In this document: positions 22,397 through 30,549 of the stretch, piece after piece
Layout: the number at the start of each line of letters is the position of its first letter
Numbering within the stretch: position 1 is the stretch's first letter
IMG/VR virus record: IMGVR_UViG_3300022562_000354
Coordinates: 1 to 64,000 of that record
Direction: 5' to 3' (one strand)
Source: a virus
DNA: 64,000 nt
Program-made: the position numbers and the translations under genes
The notes under the pieces: generated by a model
What the model was told of the DNA's origin: nothing
Databases searched by the model: none
What the model saw: the letters and a program-made list of their open reading frames with translations, nothing else

Positions 22397-22936
22397 TCAC
22401 CAATCCAGCTTCTTGTAGTCACTCAGCTCCCCACCACCTTCCATGGTTCGGCGAATGGCGATGAGCTTGTCTTCAGCGTCGTCCACGACGTCCCGACGCT
22501 TGATCTCCTTACGTAGATTCTCGACGATGGCCTTGGCCTTCTTCCCCGTGAGCTTGAGGTACTCGTCCTTGTCCGCGTAGGGGTTCCGCTTCAAGAGAAA
22601 GGCGTTCACCTTCTCAGGAACTTCGACCTCATCCCCAGACCCCCGGACGGCCTTCTCCAACTCGTCCGCCATCTTGGCGAGGGCTTTGCGGTCCCCGTAC
22701 GCAACCTCTTCCTGCTTGTGGGCGTGGAGGTAACCGATCGCGTGTTGGATGACCCCAAGGTCGTTCTTGGGTTTGAAAGCTGGCTTGCGGCCCCCCTTGA
22801 CCTGCATATCATCAAACACGGCTTTCACGTCATTCGGAACCGTGACGAGCTTCTTCGGCTTCTCCTTCGCCTCGACGAAACGAGCCACGACGTTACGGAC
22901 GATGAGAGTATCTTGGAAGTCTCGTAGTGGATCCAT
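22397..22936 (-). CDS. Tagged protein, 179 aa (FQDTLIVRNVVARF)
   Basis: The ATG at 22934-22936 lies in TGAGATG with GGAGG upstream. Residues 7-20 read FQDTLIVRNVVARF, the fullest form of the shared tag. The remainder is Lys/Glu/Asp-rich and helical (ADKDEYLKLTGKKAKAIVENLRKEIKRR). No enzyme motif is seen. The upstream gene has an almost identical segment at its internal tag. Confidence 0.68.
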   Translation of the reverse strand: MDPLRDFQDTLIVRNVVARFVEAKEKPKKLVTVPNDVKAVFDDMQVKGGRKPAFKPKNDLGVIQHAIGYLHAHKQEEVAYGDRKALAKMADELEKAVRGSGDEVEVPEKVNAFLLKRNPYADKDEYLKLTGKKAKAIVENLRKEIKRRDVVDDAEDKLIAIRRTMEGGGELSDYKKLDW

Positions 22937-22937
22937 C

Positions 22938-23594
22938 TCAGTGCCTCCAGCTCTCATCGAGCTTCGTACCAGGGTCCTTGAGAACCTTGTCGAAGTCCTT
23001 GATCACCGCATCAAGTTGCTGAGCGTAGGCGTACGTGTTGGGAAGCTGCCGCATCTTCACGTTAACAGGGACGTTGTCCCCATCCGTCTCACGATGAGAA
23101 ATCACGTTCCCGTTCCACTGACGGACGCACCTTGAAAGCCAGTCTGAGGCGTCCTCCCCACCGTACTCCCGCAAGAGCTTCTCCCCAGCCTTCGACGCCG
23201 CCATTCCATTCTCGAACAGCTTGCCGTAGGCCCGGTCGAACTTCTTGGCCGCTGACTCGTCCGCGTTCTCGACCTTGCGACGGAGAGTCTCCATCTCACC
23301 AAGGAGCTTCTTGTTCTCGGCGTACCGTTTCTCCGCCTTCTTGGCTTCCGCCTTCGCCGTGTACTCCTGCATGACGCGGGCGACGACGTTGCGGATGATG
23401 ATGGCGTCTTGGAACTCGCGAAGGGCGGCCGACTTGCCCTTGAGGTACTCCCCCGCAGGCTTGTGACAGTGCTCCGAGCCGGGGTTCTTGTGCTTACAAT
23501 AGATGCTCCAGGCAGTTGCCCACGCCTGTTCGTCCGTGTAAGACGGGTTCTTTTCCTTCACGGACTTGAAATACTTGTCGACGGGGCTCGGCAT
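22938..23594 (-). CDS. Tagged protein with Cys/Trp N-terminal module, 218 aa
   Basis: Residues 1-45 carry PVDKYFKSVKEKNPSYTDEQ and WATAWSIYCKHKNPGSEHC, a short module seen in phage structural proteins. The tag FQDAIIIRNVVARV follows (residues 61-74). The C-terminal part is a helical region with Cys and Trp (WLSRCVRQWNGN). Here the tag is internal, which suggests that the first module is a separate unit placed before it. No catalytic residues are recognised. Confidence 0.7.
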   Translation of the reverse strand: MPSPVDKYFKSVKEKNPSYTDEQAWATAWSIYCKHKNPGSEHCHKPAGEYLKGKSAALREFQDAIIIRNVVARVMQEYTAKAEAKKAEKRYAENKKLLGEMETLRRKVENADESAAKKFDRAYGKLFENGMAASKAGEKLLREYGGEDASDWLSRCVRQWNGNVISHRETDGDNVPVNVKMRQLPNTYAYAQQLDAVIKDFDKVLKDPGTKLDESWRH

Positions 23595-23598
23595 CGGC

Positions 23599-25650
23599 TC
23601 AACCCTTCATCTGCGCAGAGGCGGCAGCAAGAGCATCACGCGCCTTCGGGGGGAGCCCGGTGAACTTCTCGGACATCCACTGAAGGATCTTCTTCCCGTC
23701 CTTGGAACGGGTGAGGTTCTTGGACTTGCCGCCGTAGACGTACCGCCCAAAGACCTTCTCGTAGAGCCCACGCACCTTCATGAAGGTCGTGAAGTCCGCT
23801 TCGTTCAGGTCGAATTCCTTGGCGTTGATGATGAGCGTGAGCTGGTAGCGGGTGCTTTCCCAGTCGTGGGTCGGGTGCTTGAAGAAGCCGGGCTTCTCCC
23901 CTTCCGAGAAGCGGTCTTCCGTCGTCTTGATCTCGACGACCTGCTTGCGGGTGGCGACCGCCTCGTCGTCCTCATCCACCTCTTCGGCGTTGACGAGCCA
24001 GTGCTTGATCGACATCGCCGACCCGAACTGCACCGTGTCCTTACGCGTGGGGTGCCAGCCCTTCCCCTTGAGGTCGAAAACCTTGGAGTTGAACTTGGCG
24101 TCGCTCCCGCAAGCCTTGAGAGCCTTGACCACGTTGCCGTAGAGCCAAGCCGGGGTCTTGCCCTCGTCCCCAGAGATCGGGAACTCCCTCGACGCTACGA
24201 ACCACGTGTCGTCGTTTGCTCGACCACCGATGTAGTGCTCTTGGTAGACCTTGTGGCCCATGCCGAGGAAGACGTGCTTCGTCCCCGTACGGCCATACGC
24301 CACCTTGGCCGTGTTGGAGCGGGTGAACTCGTCCGAGTTGTACCCAGTCCCTCGCTGCATGTCCGTGATGAACAACCACTCGACGCCAGAGGGGACGCCA
24401 GCCGTCCCGTAGGCATCTTCAAAGGTGACAACCTTCGGCTTTGGGGGTTCGTAGCGAGTCCGAGGTGGCGAGTAGGACGAACCTCCGCCGCCGTAGGACG
24501 GAGCAGCGGGAGTCTTGCCGTCCAAGACATCCTTCGCCGCGTTCGCTTGGGCCATCTCCTCCGTTGTGTCACGGTCCCGGTTCAGGTCCGGGTGCAGCTC
24601 CATGACCTTCTTCTTGTGAGCAGCCTTGATCTCTTCCGGAGAGGCACCCGGCCGGACACCAAGGATCTTCTCAGCCTCCGGGATCGACATCCGAGCCCGC
24701 TTGAACCGGGCCACGACGTTACGGATGACACGGGCGTCCGCCGCCTTCTTGTTCTTACCCACTGGCTTCTCCTCGTCACCACCCATCTCAAGCGCTGCCT
24801 TGAGATCGTCGTCCTTGAGGTTCTTGATCTCTTTGGCCACCGCCGCTGCGATGAGATTGGCGAAGACCTTGTCCGGGTTGCCCTTGTCCTCGGCGGAGAG
24901 CTTCTCCATGACGTGAGCGATGCCGTGGCCGACGTGCCCCAGTTCCTCCAACACGTGCATGTGACCGAGAGCGTTCGAGACGGCTTTCATGGCCACGTGC
25001 TTGACCATGTTCTTGCCAAAGAGGCCGGCTGCGGCGAGAGGCCCCGTTGAGGTGAGGGCCGCCGCTGCGATGCCGATCGCCATGTGCGTGGCAACCGTCC
25101 TGACAGCCTTCTTCTGATGCTTGGTCATCTTTTTGCCGCTCAACACGGCCTTGATGCCCGCCCCAGCTTCCTTGTACTCGTGGACCTCTTCCTTGACCGT
25201 CTTGATGGCGTTCTTGACGATCTTCTCGGGAGCGTTCACCAACGAGTCGTGCGCCGACATGATCGTCTTGCGGCGGAAGGCGTCGTCGGAGACGAACTTC
25301 TTGACCTGCTTGGGAGCCGACTTCAGGAAGCCCGTGGCCTTGTCGCTCAGGCCCTTGAGGCGGTCCTTCCAGCTCTTCTTGGGCTTCTCCTCGTGATCAT
25401 CGTGACCCTCATCGTGGTCGTCCTCCCCTTTGTCCTTGGGAGGGGCCTTCTCAGGCTTCTCTTTCGGCTCAGGCTTCGGCTTGGGCTCCTTAGCCGGAGG
25501 CGCCTTCTGCTCCGTCTTCTTGACGGTGTGCTTGGACTTGTCCGCGTCTGGGTGCTTGCGGAGGTAGTCCTGAAGGGCCTCGGGGGTGTTGAACTCCCGA
25601 GCCTGCACCTGAAACCGAGCAACGACCTGGCGGATGAGGATGTCTTCCAT
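23599..25650 (-). CDS. Large tagged protein with J domain and Ala-rich hydrophobic region, 683 aa
   Basis: The N-terminus MEDILIRQVVARF (tag, residues 9-13) is followed by FNTPEALQDYLRKHPDADKS and VKK, a module also in the next tagged gene. A long Lys/Pro/Glu linker comes next. Residues about 165-245 are Ala/Gly-rich and hydrophobic (VATHMAIGIAAAALTSTGPL), perhaps membrane-active. A second tag RNVVARF is at residues 310-316, directly before a J domain with HPD at about 353-355. The C-terminal 300 residues are unknown. J domains recruit Hsp70 (DnaK). If injected, it could redirect the host chaperone (inference). Confidence 0.75.
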   Translation of the reverse strand: MEDILIRQVVARFQVQAREFNTPEALQDYLRKHPDADKSKHTVKKTEQKAPPAKEPKPKPEPKEKPEKAPPKDKGEDDHDEGHDDHEEKPKKSWKDRLKGLSDKATGFLKSAPKQVKKFVSDDAFRRKTIMSAHDSLVNAPEKIVKNAIKTVKEEVHEYKEAGAGIKAVLSGKKMTKHQKKAVRTVATHMAIGIAAAALTSTGPLAAAGLFGKNMVKHVAMKAVSNALGHMHVLEELGHVGHGIAHVMEKLSAEDKGNPDKVFANLIAAAVAKEIKNLKDDDLKAALEMGGDEEKPVGKNKKAADARVIRNVVARFKRARMSIPEAEKILGVRPGASPEEIKAAHKKKVMELHPDLNRDRDTTEEMAQANAAKDVLDGKTPAAPSYGGGGSSYSPPRTRYEPPKPKVVTFEDAYGTAGVPSGVEWLFITDMQRGTGYNSDEFTRSNTAKVAYGRTGTKHVFLGMGHKVYQEHYIGGRANDDTWFVASREFPISGDEGKTPAWLYGNVVKALKACGSDAKFNSKVFDLKGKGWHPTRKDTVQFGSAMSIKHWLVNAEEVDEDDEAVATRKQVVEIKTTEDRFSEGEKPGFFKHPTHDWESTRYQLTLIINAKEFDLNEADFTTFMKVRGLYEKVFGRYVYGGKSKNLTRSKDGKKILQWMSEKFTGLPPKARDALAAASAQMKG

Positions 25651-25652
25651 GA

Positions 25653-25895
25653 TCAGTCCTCGGAGCGGTCGTAGTCGTAGCCGGCCTTCTTGTCCTTCTT
25701 CTCTGTCTTCTTGTCCTTTGGAGCTGACCAGCCCTTCATGTAGTCCTCCCAGGGCTTGATCATCTGGTCCTTCTTGCGGCGGATCTCGTCGAGCTTGTCC
25801 GGGTCCTTCGAGGCGGCATTCAACCCCTCCTCAAAGAGCTTGCGGATTCGGTCCAGCTCTTTCTTGTCCTTCGGCGGCATCTTGTTGTCGGCCAT
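25653..25895 (-). CDS. Small Lys/Asp-rich protein, 80 aa
   Basis: This highly charged, probably helical protein (KMPPKDKKELDRIRKLFEEG; KKDQMIKPWEDYMKGW) ends in YDYDRSED. It lies between the two largest tagged genes but has no tag. Stops and starts are 2 bases apart on both sides. The function is unknown. Confidence 0.6.
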   Translation of the reverse strand: MADNKMPPKDKKELDRIRKLFEEGLNAASKDPDKLDEIRRKKDQMIKPWEDYMKGWSAPKDKKTEKKDKKAGYDYDRSED

Positions 25896-25897
25896 GA

Positions 25898-27232
25898 TTA
25901 GTTGCTCTCCGATTCGCCGCTCTTCCAGGCCCGGCGTCCGATGGTAGCTCCCTTGTAGATGTAGTCGGGAAGTTCGTCCTTCTTCTCGTCGATGTACTTG
26001 GAGGCGTGCTGGTAGATGTCGTCCGCGTCGAGCTTCAACGCATCGTCAGGCATCTTGTCACCGATCTTGGCCGGCTTGCCTCGCCCCTGGAACTCCCCGA
26101 AGACGAAGTTGGCGTCGTCCTTGTGCTTCTCGTAGAAGTCGTTGAAGTTCTTGGCTCCTTGAGCATAGGAGTCCGCGAACAACTGGGCGTCGACCATACG
26201 ACCGATGCCCTTTGCTCGCTCAACAACCCCCGGCCACGACTGCTTTGGGTCGGCGTGAACAAAGAGGAACGTGGGGCGGATACCGCGCTTTTTGCATTCC
26301 TCCAAGAGCCACTCGTTCTCCGTGGCGTTCTGCTCCCCAGCGGCGTCCCACGTGGCTGCGGCACTCTTCGCAAGGTCTGGCTGAGCTGCGAGCGCGGAGC
26401 CCTTGCCGGCTGCCACACCACCAGAGGTCACGAGGATCTTCCGCTTGTCCTCGGGCATCTTCGCGATCTCATCCAGGCGGCTTACGAAGGCTCGCTTGGC
26501 GATGGCGTTGGCCGCTTGGTGAAGCACGGCGTTGTACTTGCCCCGGAACTCAGCTCGCTCCGGGTTGATGGGCTCCCCCTTGGCTTCCTTCGGAAGATCC
26601 GGCCGGGACCACTCGGGGAGAAGGTTTTTGGCAGCGTCGGTCTCAAAGACCCAGTCGTTCTTCTCCGCTGCCTCGGAGAACGCCTTGGCGGCCCCATCAG
26701 GGTTTTTCTCGAAGCTCTCGTTCATACGAGCTTCGTACTTCCGCTCGTCCTCGCTCAAGTTCTGGAGCTTGGGGAGCTTCTTAGGGGGCGGGGGGACCTC
26801 CTTACCGGAGACGCCCACGCGAGCCGCTTCCTTCGGCTTCGCCATAGGCTTCGAGGTCGGGACGTGCTTCGGACCCTTGGACTTGGAGCCGCCCTCGTCC
26901 TCCTTGCTACCCTTCTCTTCGTCCTTCTTCTTGACCGTGTGGTTACCAGGATCCGCCTGGGGGTGGTCATGAAGGTACTTCTTGCGAGCCTCGGGGGTCG
27001 CGTGCTCCATCGCTTGACGGAAGCTGGCGACGATGTTGTGGACGAGAATGGCGTCTTGAAATTCGCGAAGGGCGGCGGTCTTTGTGCCCTGCTTCTTCTT
27101 GACGTGGTGGTTCTTGGGGTCGGCATCCGGGAGGCCATGAAGGTATGTCTTCCTGGCCTCCGGGGTCGCGTGCTCCATCGCCCTTCGGTGGACAGCGGCG
27201 ACGACGTTGCGGACGAGGCGAAGGTCTTCCAT
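25898..27232 (-). CDS. Tagged zeta-toxin-like kinase with duplicated N-terminal module, 444 aa
   Basis: The N-terminus has two tag-plus-linker modules: RNVVAAV (residues 8-14) with AMEHATPEARKTYLHGLPDAD, and HNIVASF (65-71) with AMEHATPEARKKYLHDHPQAD. Each module ends in VKKK. The catalytic part begins ILVTSGGVAAGKGSAL, a P-loop. NEWLLEECKKRG, PTFLFVHADPKQSW and GVVERAKGIGR follow, the order of zeta-toxin/PezT-like kinases, which phosphorylate UDP-sugars or related targets. Zeta kinases can halt cell-wall synthesis. Whether this copy is a toxin is unknown. A hairpin lies directly upstream of the ATG (27234-27261). Confidence 0.75.
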   Translation of the reverse strand: MEDLRLVRNVVAAVHRRAMEHATPEARKTYLHGLPDADPKNHHVKKKQGTKTAALREFQDAILVHNIVASFRQAMEHATPEARKKYLHDHPQADPGNHTVKKKDEEKGSKEDEGGSKSKGPKHVPTSKPMAKPKEAARVGVSGKEVPPPPKKLPKLQNLSEDERKYEARMNESFEKNPDGAAKAFSEAAEKNDWVFETDAAKNLLPEWSRPDLPKEAKGEPINPERAEFRGKYNAVLHQAANAIAKRAFVSRLDEIAKMPEDKRKILVTSGGVAAGKGSALAAQPDLAKSAAATWDAAGEQNATENEWLLEECKKRGIRPTFLFVHADPKQSWPGVVERAKGIGRMVDAQLFADSYAQGAKNFNDFYEKHKDDANFVFGEFQGRGKPAKIGDKMPDDALKLDADDIYQHASKYIDEKKDELPDYIYKGATIGRRAWKSGESESN

Positions 27233-27233
27233 T

Positions 27234-27261
27234 AGGCAGCTCTCTCTGCGTAGAGCCGCCT
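27234..27261 (-). promoter_or_regulatory. Hairpin masking ribosome-binding region of zeta-like kinase gene
   Basis: On the minus-strand RNA, AGGCGGCUCU pairs with AGAGCUGCCU (one U-G pair, about 10 bp), ending 2 bases before the ATG at 27232. This would hide the purine-rich AGAGAGAGC. It could tune translation of the putative toxic kinase or act as a terminator for ClpX-side transcripts. Confidence 0.5.
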
Positions 27262-27281
27262 ATCAAAGATTCACCGCCCCA

Positions 27282-28559
27282 TCAGGCTTGCTTGGCCTCG
27301 TTTTCCGGGTTGCCTTCTCGGAGTGTCAGAACAGCCTTCCCGGACAGCTCCGTGATGAGGGCTCGCTCGATGTTTGAGCCCGGAATGTCGTAGGAGAGCT
27401 GACGGAGGGTGTCCTCCATGATGGAACGGAGGGCTCGGGCTCCGGTAGGGCGCTTCTTCGCCTCCAAGGCAATCGCCCGGATGACCTCTTCCTCGAAGTC
27501 CAGGTGGACCCCATCCATCTGGAAGAGAGCCTTGAACTGCTTCATGATGGCATGACGCGGTTCCGTGAGGACTCGGATCATCTCGCTCTCGGTCAGCTCC
27601 AGTGTCGTCGTGAGCACCGGGAGGCGCCCCATGAACTCGGGAATCAACCCAAATTCGAGGAGGTCTTCCTCACTCGTCACCGTGTAGCTCTTGGACTTGT
27701 CGATGGTCTCACGGTGCTTCGCCCCGAAGCCCAACGAGGCACCCTTGTTGATGCGGGACGAGACGATCTCCTCGATGCCAGCGAATGAACCAGCGCAGAT
27801 GAACAGGATGTTCCGCGTGTCGATGGTGTCGTAGGCCGCCGCCATGCCGTTCTTACCCGAACGGGGCACACTCACCTTGGATCCTTCGAGGAGCTTCAAG
27901 AGCGCCTGTTGGACCCCTTCCCCGGTCACGTCCCGGTACCCTGCTCGCTCGCGGCCACCTTTACGGGCGATCTTGTCGATCTCGTCGATGACCACGATGC
28001 CCCACTCGGCTCGCTGGATGTCCCCCTGAGCGTCCTGAATGAGCCCTTGGAGCAGGGTCTCTACGTCATCCCCCACGTAGCCCGCTTGCGTCAGCTTGGT
28101 CGCGTCCCCCACGTAGAAGGGGACGTTGAGCATCCGGGCGATCGACCGCGAGATGTGCGTCTTCCCGGTACCCGAAGGGCCGAGGAGCAGGATGTTGGAC
28201 TTGTCGATCTCGACCTCTTCTTTGAGGCCCCCGCTCACCGTGATCTCGACCTTGCCGTCTTTGAGCACCTTGCGGCGTTTGAAGTGGTTGTAGACCGCGA
28301 GGGCGATGTCGGTCTTCGCCTTCTCTTGGCCGATCACGTACTCATCGAGGTACGACTTGATCTCCTTCGGTGTCTTGAGCGGTTCCTCTTTCGGCTGAGC
28401 GGCGAAGTTCCCCTTGCGAGCACCGGCCTCGATCTCCTTGGAGGCCGTCTCCACGCAGCGATTGCAGATGAATGGCCCCTCGTCGGGGTGGGCGGCGACG
28501 AGGTTTTTGACTTCGTTACGGGGCCGCTTGCAAAAGCTGCAACAGACGGGAGCGCTCAT
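27282..28559 (-). CDS. clpX: ClpX-type AAA+ unfoldase
   Basis: The 425-residue protein has full-length ClpX architecture. The N-terminal zinc-binding domain has C7/C10 and C32/C35. The AAA+ core has Walker A GPSGTGKT (127-134), the pore loop GYVGD (160-164), Walker B IVVIDEID (188-195) and the ring-loop text DVTGEGVQQALLKLLEG. The ClpP-docking loop is kept as LGFGA (276-280; IGF in E. coli). No ClpP gene is in the window, so it probably drives host ClpP, or acts alone as an unfoldase. It could redirect host proteolysis or remodel virion cargo. A CGGTGTAG element lies 9 bases upstream with no clear Shine-Dalgarno. Confidence 0.95.
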   Translation of the reverse strand: MSAPVCCSFCKRPRNEVKNLVAAHPDEGPFICNRCVETASKEIEAGARKGNFAAQPKEEPLKTPKEIKSYLDEYVIGQEKAKTDIALAVYNHFKRRKVLKDGKVEITVSGGLKEEVEIDKSNILLLGPSGTGKTHISRSIARMLNVPFYVGDATKLTQAGYVGDDVETLLQGLIQDAQGDIQRAEWGIVVIDEIDKIARKGGRERAGYRDVTGEGVQQALLKLLEGSKVSVPRSGKNGMAAAYDTIDTRNILFICAGSFAGIEEIVSSRINKGASLGFGAKHRETIDKSKSYTVTSEEDLLEFGLIPEFMGRLPVLTTTLELTESEMIRVLTEPRHAIMKQFKALFQMDGVHLDFEEEVIRAIALEAKKRPTGARALRSIMEDTLRQLSYDIPGSNIERALITELSGKAVLTLREGNPENEAKQA

Positions 28560-28568
28560 GCTCTAACA

Positions 28569-28576
28569 CTACACCG
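28569..28576 (-). promoter_or_regulatory. CGGTGTAG element before clpX; also holds upstream stop codon
   Basis: The minus strand reads CGGTGTAG, 9 bases before the clpX ATG. Its TAG is the stop of the upstream metallopeptidase gene (Ala-Ser-Val-stop), as at 6209. Confidence 0.6.
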
Positions 28577-29741
28577 AGGCCAACGCCTCCCGTACGAGTT
28601 TTTGCAGGTGTTCAGGCAATTCGGGGCGTGTTGGCTCGTCACGTCCCACCATGAGGTTCTCGAAGCGCTCTTGCACCGCTCCGTCCCAAGAGCCCTTGAT
28701 TTTGAAGTGCCCGAGAGCAAACAACTCCGCGAAAGCCTCGCCTTCCTTGCGACTGTAAGGTGAGGTCCACCAGCGGGACTTGTCGAAGTCGTCGGGAAGA
28801 TTGTGCTTTCTCTCGTAACGGTGACCTAGCTCATGCACAAGGATGTAGTCGAGGGCGCCGTAGGACCCGTGGGTGCGCTTCAAGACTTTGGGGGTCGCCC
28901 GCACCATGAGCACGTCACCCGAGGACTTGTACTTGCCCCCTGCGGTACCTTGGAAGTCTCGTGGGCTCGCCAGGGCTACCTTGAGACCCCCCGATAGGGC
29001 CTTCCGGCGCCACCCTTTCAGGTCGTCCCAGATGGACTCCAGCGTGGTGACGTAGTGCCCGAGCTTTTTCTGGTCGAAGCCTACGAGGTTGAGGTAGGTG
29101 TTCCCGCCGACCGTCACCTCTTTGGGGACGATCTTCCCACCCTCGTTGGAGAAGTACCGGATCAGGTCGCCCGCCATAGGCTTGATGTCCTGCTCCCAGG
29201 CGCGTTTGGCCGCCCCCTCGCTGGCGGGGTTGCGGAAGGATTCCCCCTGGTAGTTCTTCTTGGTCCCCGCATCTTGCAGGAACCACCAAAGGGAATGCGC
29301 CTTGTTTTTCAGGTCCTTCTGGCCTTGAGGTGTCTTCGGGGAGTCGAAGCGGAAGGTATCCTTGAACCACTCGGCGATCTCGGCAGCCTCATCCGGGTCG
29401 AAGTGGGCGAACAGGCCGTCTATCTTCCGCATAAGCTCGTCGAGCAAGCTCGCTGAGAACATGAACCGAGCCGCCACCCGGCGAGCCATCCGGTCCTGGT
29501 AGAAAAAGGCGACCCGTTCTTCTATCGAGGCCCCGGACTTCTCGATCTTCTCCAACTTGTCGTAGTAATTGGGGTCTTCAGTCAGATGGTCGTACGCTAT
29601 CTCCCGAGCGATCTGAGGATCGTCGGTATGCTCCATCTCGACGCGAACCCCCTTCGCGACCTGAGCGGGGTCTACCCCTTCGGGTGGTCCCTTGTCCGCC
29701 AATCCGCCTGGGATTTTGTCTTCGAGTGAGGTGGGGAACAT
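28569..29741 (-). CDS. VAAR-tagged zincin metallopeptidase with DUF5661-like N-terminus
   Basis: The protein has 390 residues. Residues about 13-65 match the DUF5661 type (GVDPAQVAKGVRVEMEHT and IAREIAYDHLTEDPNYY). A tag-like stretch MARRVAARF follows near residues 85-93. The zinc motif is VHELGHRYERKH near residue 300, with EGEAFAELFALG downstream as the probable third-ligand helix. It is predicted to be a peptidase. It is the second of three tagged zincins in the window. The ATG at 29739-29741 is preferred over the TTG one codon earlier. The substrate is unknown. Confidence 0.78.
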   Translation of the reverse strand: MFPTSLEDKIPGGLADKGPPEGVDPAQVAKGVRVEMEHTDDPQIAREIAYDHLTEDPNYYDKLEKIEKSGASIEERVAFFYQDRMARRVAARFMFSASLLDELMRKIDGLFAHFDPDEAAEIAEWFKDTFRFDSPKTPQGQKDLKNKAHSLWWFLQDAGTKKNYQGESFRNPASEGAAKRAWEQDIKPMAGDLIRYFSNEGGKIVPKEVTVGGNTYLNLVGFDQKKLGHYVTTLESIWDDLKGWRRKALSGGLKVALASPRDFQGTAGGKYKSSGDVLMVRATPKVLKRTHGSYGALDYILVHELGHRYERKHNLPDDFDKSRWWTSPYSRKEGEAFAELFALGHFKIKGSWDGAVQERFENLMVGRDEPTRPELPEHLQKLVREALASV

Positions 29742-29744
29742 CAA

Positions 29745-30512
29745 TCACACATCCGCGTAAACAATGCAGTCCTCGCTCCACACGAGACCCTCGCAGTGGA
29801 CCTTGCCGCTCGGTTCGATGACGCAGATGCCGCCTTCACCGAAGTTGTTGTTTGCCTCCCGGCCGTAGCGGTTGGAGACGATCAAGGTAGTCTTGTTCTC
29901 CTCGACGAAGTCCATCCACGAGGTCGCCGGGAATGCTCCGTCCCCGAAGTTGGCTGACAAGCAAACGATGTCCGCATCACCCGGCTGGTACAGGTCCGTC
30001 CATGTCTTGGAGACCTTGTCCCTGATGTCCCGGCATACGAGTAGACCAACCCGCCGCTCGACCCCGTCAAAGTTGGCCTTCACAACGGGAGGGTTGGACC
30101 TCCCCGCTTCGGCCCAGAGGAAGTCGTTGGCCCAGCGGTTGATCTTCCGCATCGACTCCAAGTAGCCGAAGGGGTCCACGTAGACCTGACTGTTGAACAG
30201 CTTGTTGGTCTTGTCGTCCAGCTCCACCATCCCCCACACGAGGTGGACGTGGAGCTTGGCAGCGAGTTGCCCCATGAGCTTCACGGTGGGGATTTCGTCG
30301 ATGGCTCGAAGAGCCGGACCGAGGGTGATGACCTCAGCATCCACGAGAGCCTCACCCGGCCCCATGTACGAGTAGCCCGTCGTTGCCAGCTCAGGCATCA
30401 CGATGAGCTTCGCCCCACCGGCCGCTGCCTGCTCAACGAGCTTCACCAAGCGGCGTTGGTTCTCCCGCTTCTGACGGAAGGCCGGGGCAAACTGGATCGT
30501 GGCTACCTTCAT
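29745..30512 (-). CDS. Nitrilase-superfamily amidase
   Basis: The 255-residue protein has the Glu-Lys-Cys triad context of the carbon-nitrogen hydrolase fold: MPELATTGY (E41), MRKINRW with the catalytic Lys near residue 122, and LLVCRDIRDK with the Cys near 161. It should hydrolyse an amide, with glutamine or a small amide as likely substrate. It could be the glutaminase domain type linked to NAD synthesis, but no NadE is in the window. It sits between two tagged metallopeptidase genes and carries no tag itself. The stop of this gene abuts the next start. Confidence 0.82.
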   Translation of the reverse strand: MKVATIQFAPAFRQKRENQRRLVKLVEQAAAGGAKLIVMPELATTGYSYMGPGEALVDAEVITLGPALRAIDEIPTVKLMGQLAAKLHVHLVWGMVELDDKTNKLFNSQVYVDPFGYLESMRKINRWANDFLWAEAGRSNPPVVKANFDGVERRVGLLVCRDIRDKVSKTWTDLYQPGDADIVCLSANFGDGAFPATSWMDFVEENKTTLIVSNRYGREANNNFGEGGICVIEPSGKVHCEGLVWSEDCIVYADV

Positions 30513-30549
30513 GGGTCACCCATGGGTAGCTTACAAGAAGAACCGGGAA

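Noticed and set aside
23566-25050. 494-codon plus-strand frame opposite the J-domain gene
   Set aside because: Composition is typical of antisense frames and it has no start signal or domain, while the minus strand has clear J-domain and tag motifs.
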